33,567 bases of DNA from an uncultured Bacilli bacterium (GTDB lineage Bacteria; Bacillota_I; Bacilli_A; RF39; UBA660). Positions 24,419 through 32,830 of the stretch are shown here, in pieces. Each line of letters starts with the position of its first letter. Position 1 is the stretch's first letter. Made by a program: the position numbers and the translations under genes. Where the stretch lies: the NCBI GenBank assembly GCA_944359725.1, contig CALVSY010000016.1:1-33567 (forward strand), in the 5' to 3' direction. The notes under the pieces are model-generated. The model did no database searches, had not been told where the DNA came from, and saw only the letters and a program-made list of their open reading frames with translations.

Positions 24419-24470
24419 CATGTAAGATGCATGTAAGATAATTGATTAATTAAGTATGTTATAGTATAAT
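24419..24470 (+). promoter_or_regulatory. Promoter with tandem 11-bp repeat
   Basis: CATGTAAGATG (24419-24429) is followed at once by CATGTAAGATA (24430-24440), then TTGATT (24442-24447), 17 bases, TATAAT (24465-24470). Two head-to-tail 11-bp boxes just before a -35 are the usual binding layout of OmpR/PhoB-type regulators. The gene it once served appears to be broken; the intact gene at 24696 now lies downstream. Confidence 0.5.
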
Positions 24471-24522
24471 AAAAGTATAGAAAAGGTGATAAGTGTGTAT
24501 AACTGTTAGCATTTATAATAAA

Positions 24523-24677
24523 ATGCTTGAACCTATTTCAAATATAACGGTAGAGGATTTAAAATCTAAAGATTTTTTAGAAATAATTATTTTAATTCTG
24601 CTTTAGAAAGTGGACTTGTTAAAATGACAATACCTGATAAACCAACCAGTAAAAATCAAATGTATTATAAAGATTAA
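24523..24677 (+). pseudogene. Frameshifted remnant of an ATP-binding/Fic-type protein C-terminus
   Basis: One frame (24523 onward) reads MLEPISNITVEDLKSKDFLE, and the next frame (to the stop at 24675-24677) reads NNYFNSALESGLVKMTIPDK, then PTSKNQMYYKD. The motif MTIPDKPTSKNQ matches the C-terminal winged-helix end of AlbA-type ATP-binding proteins and some Fic proteins. A frameshift near 24585 separates the two halves and the rest of the gene is gone. A ribosome site (AAAAGGTGAT, 24481-24490) remains upstream and leads only into stops. The family call is tentative. Confidence 0.5.
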
Positions 24678-24695
24678 TGTAAAGGATTTGATCGT

Positions 24696-24920
24696 ATGAA
24701 TAAAAATTTTGAATTAAACATGTATGATAATGATTATAAAGATTTGGTAGATAAAATGAAAGCTTATTTAAAAGCATTAGAAAAACTTTCAAATGATGAT
24801 CCCGAAAAAGCAAGAGAAGTTGCAAAAGAAAGTTTAATAAAAACTGGTGTTTTAGATGAAAATGGAGAAGAAAAGGAAAAAATCGTAACAGAATCTCATT
24901 TAGTTTTAAGAAAAAAGTAA
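24696..24920 (+). CDS. Small hypothetical protein
   Basis: A 74-residue soluble, helical and charged protein (about one third Lys, Asp and Glu). The centre reads LEKLSNDDPEKAREVAKESL, then IKTGVLDENG; a helix followed by I-TGVLDENGxxK recurs in small proteins carried near mobile or defence genes in Clostridia and Bacilli, with no known function. AAAGGA (24681-24686) precedes the ATG. It lies downstream of the pseudogene and probably uses the same promoter. Its base composition resembles the accessory genes that follow rather than the core. Confidence 0.6.
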   Translation: MNKNFELNMYDNDYKDLVDKMKAYLKALEKLSNDDPEKAREVAKESLIKTGVLDENGEEKEKIVTESHLVLRKK

Positions 24921-24923
24921 TTT

Positions 24924-24953
24924 AAAGGAAGCCATTTTTGACTTTCTTTTTTT
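24924..24953 (+). terminator. Intrinsic terminator
   Basis: AAAGGAAG (24924-24931) pairs with CTTTCTTT (24942-24949) with one G-U pair, followed by Ts. Its 3' arm and flank closely match the terminator at 25959-25987. Confidence 0.65.
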
Positions 24954-25079
24954 GGTATTTATAGAGCAATAAAATATAATTATTGGTTAAGTTTATCATA
25001 AATAATATTTTTTCTAATTGATAAATATATCATGTTTTGATAAAATTATAGTAGTTAAATTATAATGGAGTGTGTAGTA

Positions 25080-25802
25080 ATGTTAAAACTAAAATATGAT
25101 AAAACAATTAAAAATATTATGACATTTTTATTTATATTTACTATTATTAGTCTTTTTGGAGCACTAAAAACTTGGGAATTGGTTGCTGAAAGCCAAAATA
25201 GTGCTGGCGGTTTTTCTTCTGTTTCAACAACTTGGGTTTTTTGGTTATGGCTTCCTACTCCAATTTTATCAATTATTTTAGGATATAAGTATAAAAAGAA
25301 AGGAATAAAATGTAAAAAAAACATAGTTGCTGGTTACATCGTTGGAATTTTACTTTTAATATATGGCTCATTTTGGTTTATTATGCCTAGTTATGAAGCA
25401 GATTATAGTGAAATAAATAAATATAAAGATATAATTGGTGTTAAATTGCCAAGTAGTGGTAGTTTAGAAAAAATTAAGTGGGATTATAATTCTGATCCAG
25501 ATAAAACGGATTATCAAACTATAAATGTATTTTATAATAAAGATGACACAGCATCATTAGAAGAAGGTATTAAAAGTAATGAAAATTGGATACTTAGTAC
25601 AGAAATAAAATCGCAGTTAAATGTTTTGATCCCAGAAACATTTATAAAAAGTGATGATACATATTTTTTAATTTATAATAAAACGTTAGATGAGTATAAT
25701 TCTTTGCCAGAAAATTCTGGTAATTATGAAATATATGCCATGAGGTATAGTGCTTCTTTAAAAATGCTTGAAATAGATGAATTTAAATATTTATATAAGT
25801 AA
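25080..25802 (+). CDS. Hypothetical membrane protein
   Basis: A protein of 240 residues. Three membrane segments (about residues 14-33, 50-67 and 83-102) are followed by a soluble region of about 135 residues rich in Asp, Ser and Tyr that would lie outside the cell if the N-terminus is inside. No known domain is recognised. ATG 25080 is favoured because GGAG (25067-25070) is well spaced; an in-frame ATG at 25065 overlaps that site. TTGATA (25037-25042), 18 bases and TATAAT (25061-25066) resemble a promoter, but it would leave the ribosome site outside the transcript, so it is doubtful. The gene stands alone among accessory sequences. Confidence 0.6.
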   Translation: MLKLKYDKTIKNIMTFLFIFTIISLFGALKTWELVAESQNSAGGFSSVSTTWVFWLWLPTPILSIILGYKYKKKGIKCKKNIVAGYIVGILLLIYGSFWFIMPSYEADYSEINKYKDIIGVKLPSSGSLEKIKWDYNSDPDKTDYQTINVFYNKDDTASLEEGIKSNENWILSTEIKSQLNVLIPETFIKSDDTYFLIYNKTLDEYNSLPENSGNYEIYAMRYSASLKMLEIDEFKYLYK

Positions 25803-25958
25803 ATAAGGTAATTAATAATTTGCAAAATGTTTGGTAAATTATAAATTTATTTTTTCTAGTAAAAATGATATTGTTTTCCTATAAAAAGAAAATAAAGATG
25901 ATGAATAATTATTATAAAATTTTAAATTATATTAAAGAAAGTAGGTTAGTGAATGTTT

Positions 25959-25987
25959 AAAGAAAGTTTTTTTGACTTTCTTTTTTT
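25959..25987 (+). terminator. Intrinsic terminator before the PBP gene
   Basis: AAAGAAAGT (25959-25967) pairs perfectly with ACTTTCTTT (25975-25983), followed by a T run. It ends the 155-base gap after the hypothetical membrane protein, in which I see no convincing gene. Confidence 0.7.
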
Positions 25988-26050
25988 GTCGTTTTTATAT
26001 TAACATTTTGTAAATTGATTATTCATAAACTTATTACAGGTGATATAGTA

Positions 26051-27307
26051 ATGAACGAGAAAAAGGTTGATAATAAAATAAAAATATTTGTAATAATAGT
26101 GTTCTTTGTATTTATCGTTGTAATATTAAAAGTATTTTACATACAAGTATTTGAGTATGATAAGCTAAATGATTTAGCATCTGACTTATGGAGTAGGAAC
26201 CTTCCAATAGAAGCGGATCGTGGAAAGATATATGATAGAAACAGTGTTGTTTTAGCAGATAACGTTACTACTACATCACTTGTTTTAATACCTAGTCAAA
26301 TAAAGAATAAAAAAGAAACAACTAAAAAATTAGCAGACATTTTAAACGTGTCTTATGATACCATGCGAGAGCACGTTTATAAAAATACCTCTATCGAAAG
26401 AGTTCATCCGTTTGGTAGAAGATTAGATTATTCTGTTGCAGAAAAAATAGAAAAGTTAAACTTAGATGGTGTGTACTTGGTAAGAGAATCAAAAAGAAGT
26501 TATCCATACGGAACTGAACTTTCTCATACTTTAGGCTTTGTTGGAATAGATAATCAAGGATTATCTGGAATAGAATTACAATACGATGATTATTTAACTG
26601 GAGAGTATGGTGCGATAAAATATTTCTCTGATGCTAAAGGAAATAAACTTGATTTATCACAAGTATATGAAGCGCCTCAAAACGGTGTTAACGTAACTTT
26701 AACTATTAATCATGAGATACAGGCAAGTGTAGAAAGGGAACTTGATAACGTAATGACTAAGTATGAACCTGAAACAGCACTTGCAATAGCGATGGATCCT
26801 AACACGGGTGAGGTTTTAGCAATATCATCAAGACCTAACTTTGATGCTATAAATTATCAGGATTATACACAAGAGGCACTGAACAGAAACTTACCTATTT
26901 GGGCAACTTACGAACCTGGATCTACTTTTAAAATAATTACGCTTTCAGCAGCATTAAACGAAGGATTAGTTGATTTAGATAACGAAACATTTTATGATTC
27001 TGGAAGTGTACAAGTTGCAAACGCAAGAATAAAATGTTGGAAAGCAGGGGGACATGGAGCGCAAACGTTTTTGCAAGTCGTTGAAAATTCATGTAACCCG
27101 GGCTTTGTCGAACTAGGTAACCGTTTGGGTAAAGAAAAACTATTTGAGTACATTGATAAATTTGGTTTTGGCAAGAAAACTGGAATTGATTTAAACGGAG
27201 AGGCAACAGGTATCATTTTTGATTTGGAAGACGTAGGTCCCGTTGAACTTGCAACAACGGCATTTGGGCAAGGTGTATCAGTAACGCCGATACACCTTGG
27301 TGTCTAA
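26051..27307 (+). CDS. Penicillin-binding protein, C-terminally truncated (probable pseudogene)
   Basis: A protein of 418 residues resembling class B penicillin-binding proteins (SpoVD/PBP2-like D,D-transpeptidases). It has one membrane anchor (about 10-30), the dimerisation motif ADRGKIYDRN, a long N-terminal domain, and the start of the transpeptidase domain with catalytic Ser291-Thr-Phe-Lys294 (PGSTFK) and Ser347-Cys-Asn349 (ENSCN). The reading frame stops just after GQGVSVTPI, where relatives continue for over 100 residues including the KTG motif. That third motif is missing, so transpeptidation should be lost. The break coincides with an inverted repeat and the left edge of a defence island. 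Codon use is like the core genes. ATG 26051 has GGTGAT upstream; a TTG at 26015 is a poorer start. Confidence 0.85.
   Translation: MNEKKVDNKIKIFVIIVFFVFIVVILKVFYIQVFEYDKLNDLASDLWSRNLPIEADRGKIYDRNSVVLADNVTTTSLVLIPSQIKNKKETTKKLADILNVSYDTMREHVYKNTSIERVHPFGRRLDYSVAEKIEKLNLDGVYLVRESKRSYPYGTELSHTLGFVGIDNQGLSGIELQYDDYLTGEYGAIKYFSDAKGNKLDLSQVYEAPQNGVNVTLTINHEIQASVERELDNVMTKYEPETALAIAMDPNTGEVLAISSRPNFDAINYQDYTQEALNRNLPIWATYEPGSTFKIITLSAALNEGLVDLDNETFYDSGSVQVANARIKCWKAGGHGAQTFLQVVENSCNPGFVELGNRLGKEKLFEYIDKFGFGKKTGIDLNGEATGIIFDLEDVGPVELATTAFGQGVSVTPIHLGV
27269..27299. repeat. 11-bp inverted repeat at the PBP truncation point
   Basis: CAAGGTGTATC (27269-27279) and GATACACCTTG (27289-27299) are perfect inverted copies around a nine-base loop. 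The left arm encodes the conserved GQGVS of the penicillin-binding protein; the right arm spans the last codons that still match the family (PI) and the point where similarity ends. It could be part of an integration site, a transposon or intron target, or a template-switch scar. Confidence 0.7.
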
Positions 27308-27405
27308 TAAATGATACCCTTACTATTACTAGAGGATTAAATAGTAAATACACTAAAAAATATGATGTTGAGTATGAGTATAATTGCTATATTAATATTG
27401 TTTAG
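27301..27405 (+). other. Possible 3' remnant of an unknown gene
   Basis: Starting right after the inverted repeat, a frame different from that of the penicillin-binding protein is open for 34 codons to a TAG (27403-27405) and reads NDTLTITRGLN, then KYDVEYEYNCYINIV. Composition is protein-like, and a strong terminator follows, as expected for the end of a gene whose body was lost. I do not recognise the family. Confidence 0.3.
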
Positions 27406-27415
27406 TTTTTAATTG

Positions 27416-27451
27416 CGATTAAGTCATTGGTGATTTAATCGTTTTTATTTT
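27416..27451 (+). terminator. Intrinsic terminator at the left end of the defence island
   Basis: CGATTAAGTCA (27416-27426) pairs with TGATTTAATCG (27431-27441) with one G-U pair and a TTGG loop, followed by TTTTTATTTT. Confidence 0.8.
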
Positions 27452-27574
27452 GGTAAAATGATAATAACATTGATTAATTTTAGACATAATTTTTATGTTT
27501 TTAATTAATAATCTCTAAATAATAAGCTTTATGTTGTATAATAGATATTAAAGCAAAAACTTGGAGGTGTTAAT

Positions 27575-30500
27575 GTGTTAGATGTAAAAAAAGATGATAT
27601 AAAAAATTTAAATGATTCTGATTTAAGAATTTTATTAGGAAAATTATGTGAAGCACAATTATATGAGATTGGAAATGATACATGTTGTGTTTCATATGGT
27701 GGAAATCAAGACGAAAAAGACAACGGTATTGATGTAAAAGTGAATGCTACTAAAGTAACTGACACAAGAAGTTTTATTCCCATGAATAATACCATCTTTC
27801 AAGTAAAAAAGCCTAAAATGTCTCCTAGTGAAATAAAACGAGAAATGATAACTAAAAAAGGTTATTTAAGAGATTCCATTAAAAACTTAGCAGAGATAAA
27901 AGGTGCATATATCATTGTTAGTGGTACGGCTGATACAACAGATATTACATATTCAAATAGAATCGAGTGTATGAAAGAAATTTTGAAAAAAGAAAAACTA
28001 GAAAATACAATTTTGGTAGATTTTTATGATTCTAATAAAATTGCAACCTGGGTTAATAAATATCCTTCTTTAATATGTTGGGTTAATGATAAGAATGGTA
28101 AAAATACTAATGGTTGGAGTACATATTATAATTGGTCTAATAAAAGTGAAGAAGAGCAACCGTTTATAATGGATGAAAAATCAATAATATATCGTAATGA
28201 TTTTAGTAAGGAAAATCAGATAAGTTTAATAGATGGAATAAATGAAATAAGAAACACCTTGTTAATTCCGAGAAGTTCAATACGTTTAGCAGGATTATCA
28301 GGTGTTGGTAAAACAAGATTGGCACAAGCATTATTTGATAATACAATAGGTAATAATCCACTTAATAAAGAAATGGTTATCTATGGTGATATAGGTGACA
28401 GTTTACAGCCAGATCCTATAACATTTATTCAACGTTTACAAACACTTGATAAAAGGGTCATACTTATCGTGGACAATTGTGAAGCGACTATGCATAATAA
28501 GTTGACTGAATTATGTCAAAGGAAGAATAGTAAAATAAGCTTAATGACAATTGAGTATGATGTAAAGGAAGATGATAACGTAGATTCTAACAATTATTAT
28601 TTAAGTACAACCTCTGCCGGAGTGTTAAAACAATTAATTAAAAGTAAGTTTAAAAACATTTCAGATATTAATGTTGATACAATAGTTAAATGTTCAGATG
28701 GTAATTTTAGAATTGCTTTATATCTATCTAAATCTATTTCAACACAAAAGAATATAGGGGTACTCAATTATGATGAACTTTTTAATAGATTGTTTTTTCA
28801 AGGAAATGAAATTGATAAAGAGTTATTAAAAGTCGGAGAGGCATGTTCCTTATTCTATTCTTTTGACATTTCGTATGATGTAGAAGATGAAAAAAATGAA
28901 TTAAACATTATTTCAGACTTAATATCTATTCCAGCAATAAATGTGCTTAGTAAAGTAGAAGAGTTAAGATGTAGACAAATTGTTCAAAAAAGAGGAAATA
29001 TGCGTGCAATATTGCCACATGCCTTAGCCAATAAACTAGCTATAGACTGTCTAAAAAAGATTCCTGCTGAACATATAATGAGCCTAATAAGTAAAAATGA
29101 AAGATTATGTATATCTTTTTTTAGAAGATTAAAATTTTTACACTCTTCAGATGAAGCACAGGTAATTGCAAAAAAGTATTTTTATTCATTAAGTGATGAA
29201 GATTTAATTGATGCAAAAGAAGGTTTGATGGAAAAAATTAAGTGTATTACCATTTTAAATCCTGAATTAGTTTTGCAAAGAATAGAAAATATAACAGAAT
29301 CATCATTTTTTACAAGAAAGAACAAACAATTTTACGAATGGGTAAGAATATTTGGTTATATTGCCTTTGATGAAAAAAAGTTTAAAAGAGCGATAGAATT
29401 GATAATAAAAATCGCACAAACAGAAAAAACTAATGAAAATTATAATTCTGTTAGAGATGTTTTATATAACTTTTTTCATATATATTTATCTTCTACACAT
29501 GCTAAATTAAGTGTTAGATTAGAAGTAATATCTGAGTTACTTCAATCTTCAAAAAAAGATAGGAAAGAAATAGGCTTAAAACTAATAGATGAAATTTTAC
29601 ATTATGGAAGTTTCTTTGCATCCCCACTCTTAGATTGTGGTTCTCAAATAAGAGACTATGGACTTGAACCCAATGGTAAAGACTGGTATGAAGAAGCATT
29701 AAGTTATTGTAGACATCTTTTATGTCATAATATTTGTTATGAGGAAATAAAAGAAATTTTAGCACTTAATTTTAGAAATCTATCCTCTATTGGCTTTTAC
29801 GATATTTTAGAAACAATAGTAGAAGAAAATATAATTATTAAAAGTTGGCCAAGAATTTGGATTTCGTTACTCGCAATTAAGCACTTCGATTTAGAAAAAA
29901 TTCCTAGTGAATTAATGAATCGTATTGATAAATTAATAGATAAAGTGCAACCAGTTACTATTTCTGACAAAGTTACCGCTTTTTTTAATAAATATGCAAA
30001 AATCTATTTAGGATTAGAAGATATAACTGATAATGATAAACAAATTAATGATACAATTTGTGATTTAGGAAAAGAAATAGGATTGGATAAAGAAAACTTT
30101 GAATCAAATATTTTATTATTTGATGACACTTGTTCATTATATCGAATTAGCTTTTTGGCTAAAGGATTATATGAAAATTTTAAAGATAAGGATGAATTAA
30201 TATATATCTTATTAGATAAAATTAACGAAAGTAATGAACATATTTTTAAAGAAATATTATCAAATCTTATTGGTTTATATCATAAAGAATATCCAGAAAA
30301 ATGTTCCAATTTACTAGATAAAATAGTTGAAGATCCAAAATATAATAAAAATTATTTGTATTTGCAATTATCTTATCAACTATCATCTATAGATATTAGA
30401 AGAATTGAAAAAGCAATTGAACTAGGTGCATTTAAAGAAAATGATTTAGGAAAAATTGAATGGTATTTAATGGAATTATCAACAGATAAAGTTACCCGTT

Positions 30501-31318
30501 TTTTTGATACATTATCTAATACAACTGTTGTTCAGTCAACTGTTTTAATGAGTTTATTTGAAATTACAAGAAAGAATAAAGCAGATAGATTATTAATGTC
30601 TTATACTAGAAAAAGATTAGCTCTATTAGATTATAGTCAATTAGATAATGACAGAAATATCCATGATGAATATATTATTTCAGAGCTTATTAAATCTTCT
30701 TTTTCAAAAGAAGCTGGTGTAATAGAAGCAAGAATAATTTTTCAACATATTAACTCATTAATTTCTGAAAAATACATAACATTTTATCCATACAAAGGAA
30801 TATTAATACCATTAATTAAACTTTATCCTAAAGAATTTTTAAATATTTTTATTGATTATAAGGAAAAACCGAATTGGGAGAAAATTTACTTTTTTAGAAG
30901 GAGTTTTAACCTTAATCCTAACGTTTTATCCTATATAGAAGATAGCAAATTGATTGAGTGGATAAAAGAAAATAAAAGGATACAAGAATTATCATATATT
31001 ATGGAACCATATGTTTTTGATAAAGAAAAAGGTTATTATGTATGGAGTGAGTTAGGTAAATATGTTATAGAAAATTATTACAATAATAACGTAGTAATGA
31101 AAAACATTATAGCAAATGTATATCCAAATTCTTGGTCAGGAGAATATTCAGAAGTATTGAAAGAAAGAGAAAATCTTTTCTTACAAATGAAAAATAATAA
31201 CAATCCAATTATCACCAATATAGGTAAGAAAGAACATTATATTATTTTGAAAAAGATAGATGTTTGTTGTATAAATGAAAAAAATGAGCGAGAAGAAATA
31301 TTTAATCGATTTGAATAA
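27575..31318 (+). CDS. Putative defence protein: PD-(D/E)XK nuclease fused to STAND NTPase
   Basis: A protein of 1247 residues. Residues 1-160 look like an Mrr/Cap4-type restriction nuclease: Asp53 in KDNGIDVKV and Gln76-x-Lys78 in NTIFQVKKP give the D-QxK active site, with Glu26 on the first helix. Residues 215-410 form a P-loop ATPase: Walker A GLSGVGKT (240-247), and Walker B VILIVDNC (Asp300). The remaining 830 residues are helical repeats without membrane segments, the expected sensor arm. Nuclease-STAND-repeat order is that of antiviral Avs (AVAST) proteins, which recognise phage proteins such as terminase or portal and then cut DNA. The start is GTG 27575 with GGAGGTG (27563-27569); TATAAT (27537-27542) is a likely -10. 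It sits alone ahead of AbiE and restriction genes. The Avs assignment rests on architecture. Confidence 0.7.
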   Translation: MLDVKKDDIKNLNDSDLRILLGKLCEAQLYEIGNDTCCVSYGGNQDEKDNGIDVKVNATKVTDTRSFIPMNNTIFQVKKPKMSPSEIKREMITKKGYLRDSIKNLAEIKGAYIIVSGTADTTDITYSNRIECMKEILKKEKLENTILVDFYDSNKIATWVNKYPSLICWVNDKNGKNTNGWSTYYNWSNKSEEEQPFIMDEKSIIYRNDFSKENQISLIDGINEIRNTLLIPRSSIRLAGLSGVGKTRLAQALFDNTIGNNPLNKEMVIYGDIGDSLQPDPITFIQRLQTLDKRVILIVDNCEATMHNKLTELCQRKNSKISLMTIEYDVKEDDNVDSNNYYLSTTSAGVLKQLIKSKFKNISDINVDTIVKCSDGNFRIALYLSKSISTQKNIGVLNYDELFNRLFFQGNEIDKELLKVGEACSLFYSFDISYDVEDEKNELNIISDLISIPAINVLSKVEELRCRQIVQKRGNMRAILPHALANKLAIDCLKKIPAEHIMSLISKNERLCISFFRRLKFLHSSDEAQVIAKKYFYSLSDEDLIDAKEGLMEKIKCITILNPELVLQRIENITESSFFTRKNKQFYEWVRIFGYIAFDEKKFKRAIELIIKIAQTEKTNENYNSVRDVLYNFFHIYLSSTHAKLSVRLEVISELLQSSKKDRKEIGLKLIDEILHYGSFFASPLLDCGSQIRDYGLEPNGKDWYEEALSYCRHLLCHNICYEEIKEILALNFRNLSSIGFYDILETIVEENIIIKSWPRIWISLLAIKHFDLEKIPSELMNRIDKLIDKVQPVTISDKVTAFFNKYAKIYLGLEDITDNDKQINDTICDLGKEIGLDKENFESNILLFDDTCSLYRISFLAKGLYENFKDKDELIYILLDKINESNEHIFKEILSNLIGLYHKEYPEKCSNLLDKIVEDPKYNKNYLYLQLSYQLSSIDIRRIEKAIELGAFKENDLGKIEWYLMELSTDKVTRFFDTLSNTTVVQSTVLMSLFEITRKNKADRLLMSYTRKRLALLDYSQLDNDRNIHDEYIISELIKSSFSKEAGVIEARIIFQHINSLISEKYITFYPYKGILIPLIKLYPKEFLNIFIDYKEKPNWEKIYFFRRSFNLNPNVLSYIEDSKLIEWIKENKRIQELSYIMEPYVFDKEKGYYVWSELGKYVIENYYNNNVVMKNIIANVYPNSWSGEYSEVLKERENLFLQMKNNNNPIITNIGKKEHYIILKKIDVCCINEKNEREEIFNRFE

Positions 31319-31325
31319 ATATATA

Positions 31326-31361
31326 TTTTCAAGCGCACTTAAATATGTTATAATTTAAGTG
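31326..31361 (+). promoter_or_regulatory. Promoter and operator of the abiE-like operon
   Basis: TATAAT (31349-31354) lies inside an inverted repeat CACTTAAAT (31336-31344) and ATTTAAGTG (31353-31361), with a weak -35 TTTTCA at 31326-31331, 17 bases upstream. AbiEi antitoxins are known to bind inverted repeats at their own promoter, so this is its likely operator. Confidence 0.7.
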
Positions 31362-31377
31362 TGAAAGGAAAATTAAT

Positions 31378-31965
31378 ATGGAGTATGAAAGTAAGATTTT
31401 AAAATTATTTAAAAATGGTTATTTGACTACCAAAGATGTTACTAATAATAATATTCCTAGGACTTATCTTACTAAACTTATTAAAAAAAATAAAATAGAA
31501 AGAGTAAGTCGTGGAGTGTATATTAAAAAGAATGTTTTGGTAGATGAATTTGTGGTTCTACAAAGTAAAAGTAAGTATGCAATTTATTCTAATACCACAG
31601 CACTTTATTTACACGGTTTTTCTAATAGAATTCCTATTATATATGATATTACAGTTAAAAGTGGTTATAAGGGTTCGCTTCAAAAAGAAAAGAATGTTAA
31701 TTTATTTTATACGAAAAAAGAATTACTTGAATTAGGTGTCACTAATTATAAACTTGATTCTGGTAATATTATTAGAGTTTATGATTTAGATAAAACCATT
31801 TGTGATATTATCAAAAATAAAAAGAAAATAGATGCAGAAATTTTTAATAAGGCTATTAGAGAATATTTTTATAGTAAAAAGAAAAACACTTTAAAACTAT
31901 ATGAATATGCTAAAAAGATGAATATTTATAGTAAAGTAAGAGATACTTTTGAGGTGTTTGGATGA
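31378..31965 (+). CDS. abiEi: AbiEi-type antitoxin (type IV toxin-antitoxin)
   Basis: A protein of 195 residues. The N-terminal 55 residues are a winged helix (LTTKDVTNNNIPRTYLTKLI, then KIERVSRGVYI), and the rest is the AbiEi domain (SNTTALYLHGFSNR, YTKKELLELGV, RVYDLDKTICDII). In AbiE systems this protein represses its own operon through inverted repeats and counteracts the AbiEii toxin without a stable complex with it. A matching operator overlies the promoter, AAAGGAA (31364-31370) precedes the ATG, and the gene overlaps the toxin gene by four bases (ATGA). Confidence 0.85.
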   Translation: MEYESKILKLFKNGYLTTKDVTNNNIPRTYLTKLIKKNKIERVSRGVYIKKNVLVDEFVVLQSKSKYAIYSNTTALYLHGFSNRIPIIYDITVKSGYKGSLQKEKNVNLFYTKKELLELGVTNYKLDSGNIIRVYDLDKTICDIIKNKKKIDAEIFNKAIREYFYSKKKNTLKLYEYAKKMNIYSKVRDTFEVFG

Positions 31966-32813
31966 TCAAAAATAGAGATAGTCTAAAAGCAAAAGCATCT
32001 AACTTATCCAAAAAAACTAACATACCTAATAAATATTTAATTCAAAACTTTATGTTTGAAGCCTTATTAAAAAGAATATCAAAATCTAAGTATAAAGATA
32101 AATTTATTATTAAAGGTGGACTTTTATTATCATCTATCTTTGGTGTCAATTTAAGAAGTACTATGGATTTAGATACTACTATAAAAGGATTGTCACTAGA
32201 TAGAGAAACAATTACTAAAGTTATTAATGAAATTATTAGTATCGATTTAGATGATAATGTCAATCTCGAAATAGAAAATATTAAAGATATCAGAGAAGAA
32301 GAATTATATTCAGGATTTGAAGTTAATTTAAAAGCAGAATTTGATGGGTTAAAAACTAATTTAATGATTGATATAACTACTGGAGATGTTATCACTTATA
32401 AAGAAGTAGAGTTTAAATATAATACCTTATTTGATAATGAAACCATTAATATTATGACTTATAATTATGAAACAATTATTGCTGAAAAGTTTGAATCAAT
32501 AATTAGTAGAAACATTGATAATACTAGAATGAAAGATTACTATGATTTATACATGTTTGTTAATTTAAAGTGGAATGACATTAATAAAGACACTTTAAGA
32601 AAAGCAATTATTAATACTTCTAAAGCCAGAGAAACATTAGACTATATTGATAATGCTAGCAAATATATAGAATTAATTAGTGATGATGAAAGATTAAAAT
32701 CTTTATGGAATAGTTATCAAAATAACTATGAATATGCAAAGAATATAAAGTTTATTGATACAATAAATGCTATTAAAGTAATTAGCGAAATTATTGTACC
32801 AGTTGCAATTTAA
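31962..32813 (+). CDS. abiEii: AbiEii-type nucleotidyltransferase toxin
   Basis: A protein of 283 residues. IKGGLLLSS (Lys51-Gly-Gly) and RSTMDLDTT (Asp69-x-Asp71) are the nucleotidyltransferase motifs of the AbiEii/MenT family, and IIAEKFESIISR and RMKDYYDLY supply the remaining conserved Lys and Asp. These toxins add nucleotides to tRNA or otherwise use nucleoside triphosphates to halt growth, typically upon phage infection. All key residues are present, so it is probably active. It overlaps the antitoxin gene by four bases. The next gene, a restriction-methyltransferase, begins 17 bases after its stop, so the toxin pair may sit on one message with it. Confidence 0.88.
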   Translation: MIKNRDSLKAKASNLSKKTNIPNKYLIQNFMFEALLKRISKSKYKDKFIIKGGLLLSSIFGVNLRSTMDLDTTIKGLSLDRETITKVINEIISIDLDDNVNLEIENIKDIREEELYSGFEVNLKAEFDGLKTNLMIDITTGDVITYKEVEFKYNTLFDNETINIMTYNYETIIAEKFESIISRNIDNTRMKDYYDLYMFVNLKWNDINKDTLRKAIINTSKARETLDYIDNASKYIELISDDERLKSLWNSYQNNYEYAKNIKFIDTINAIKVISEIIVPVAI

Positions 32814-32830
32814 AGTAGGAGGAAGTAAGA

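Noticed and set aside
24508..24527. AGCATTT/AAATGCT hairpin before the pseudogene
   Set aside because: No T tract follows, and it lies in a decayed gene, so it is probably accidental.
24619..24825. A 68-codon - strand frame across the pseudogene and the small gene at 24696
   Set aside because: No ribosome site, and it is a hydrophobic antisense translation; the + strand frames have better support.
25898..25960. A 20-codon ORF beginning MMNNYYKILNYI before the terminator at 25959
   Set aside because: It is very short, has a weak ribosome site and no partner. It could be a leader peptide or chance, so I did not list it as a gene.
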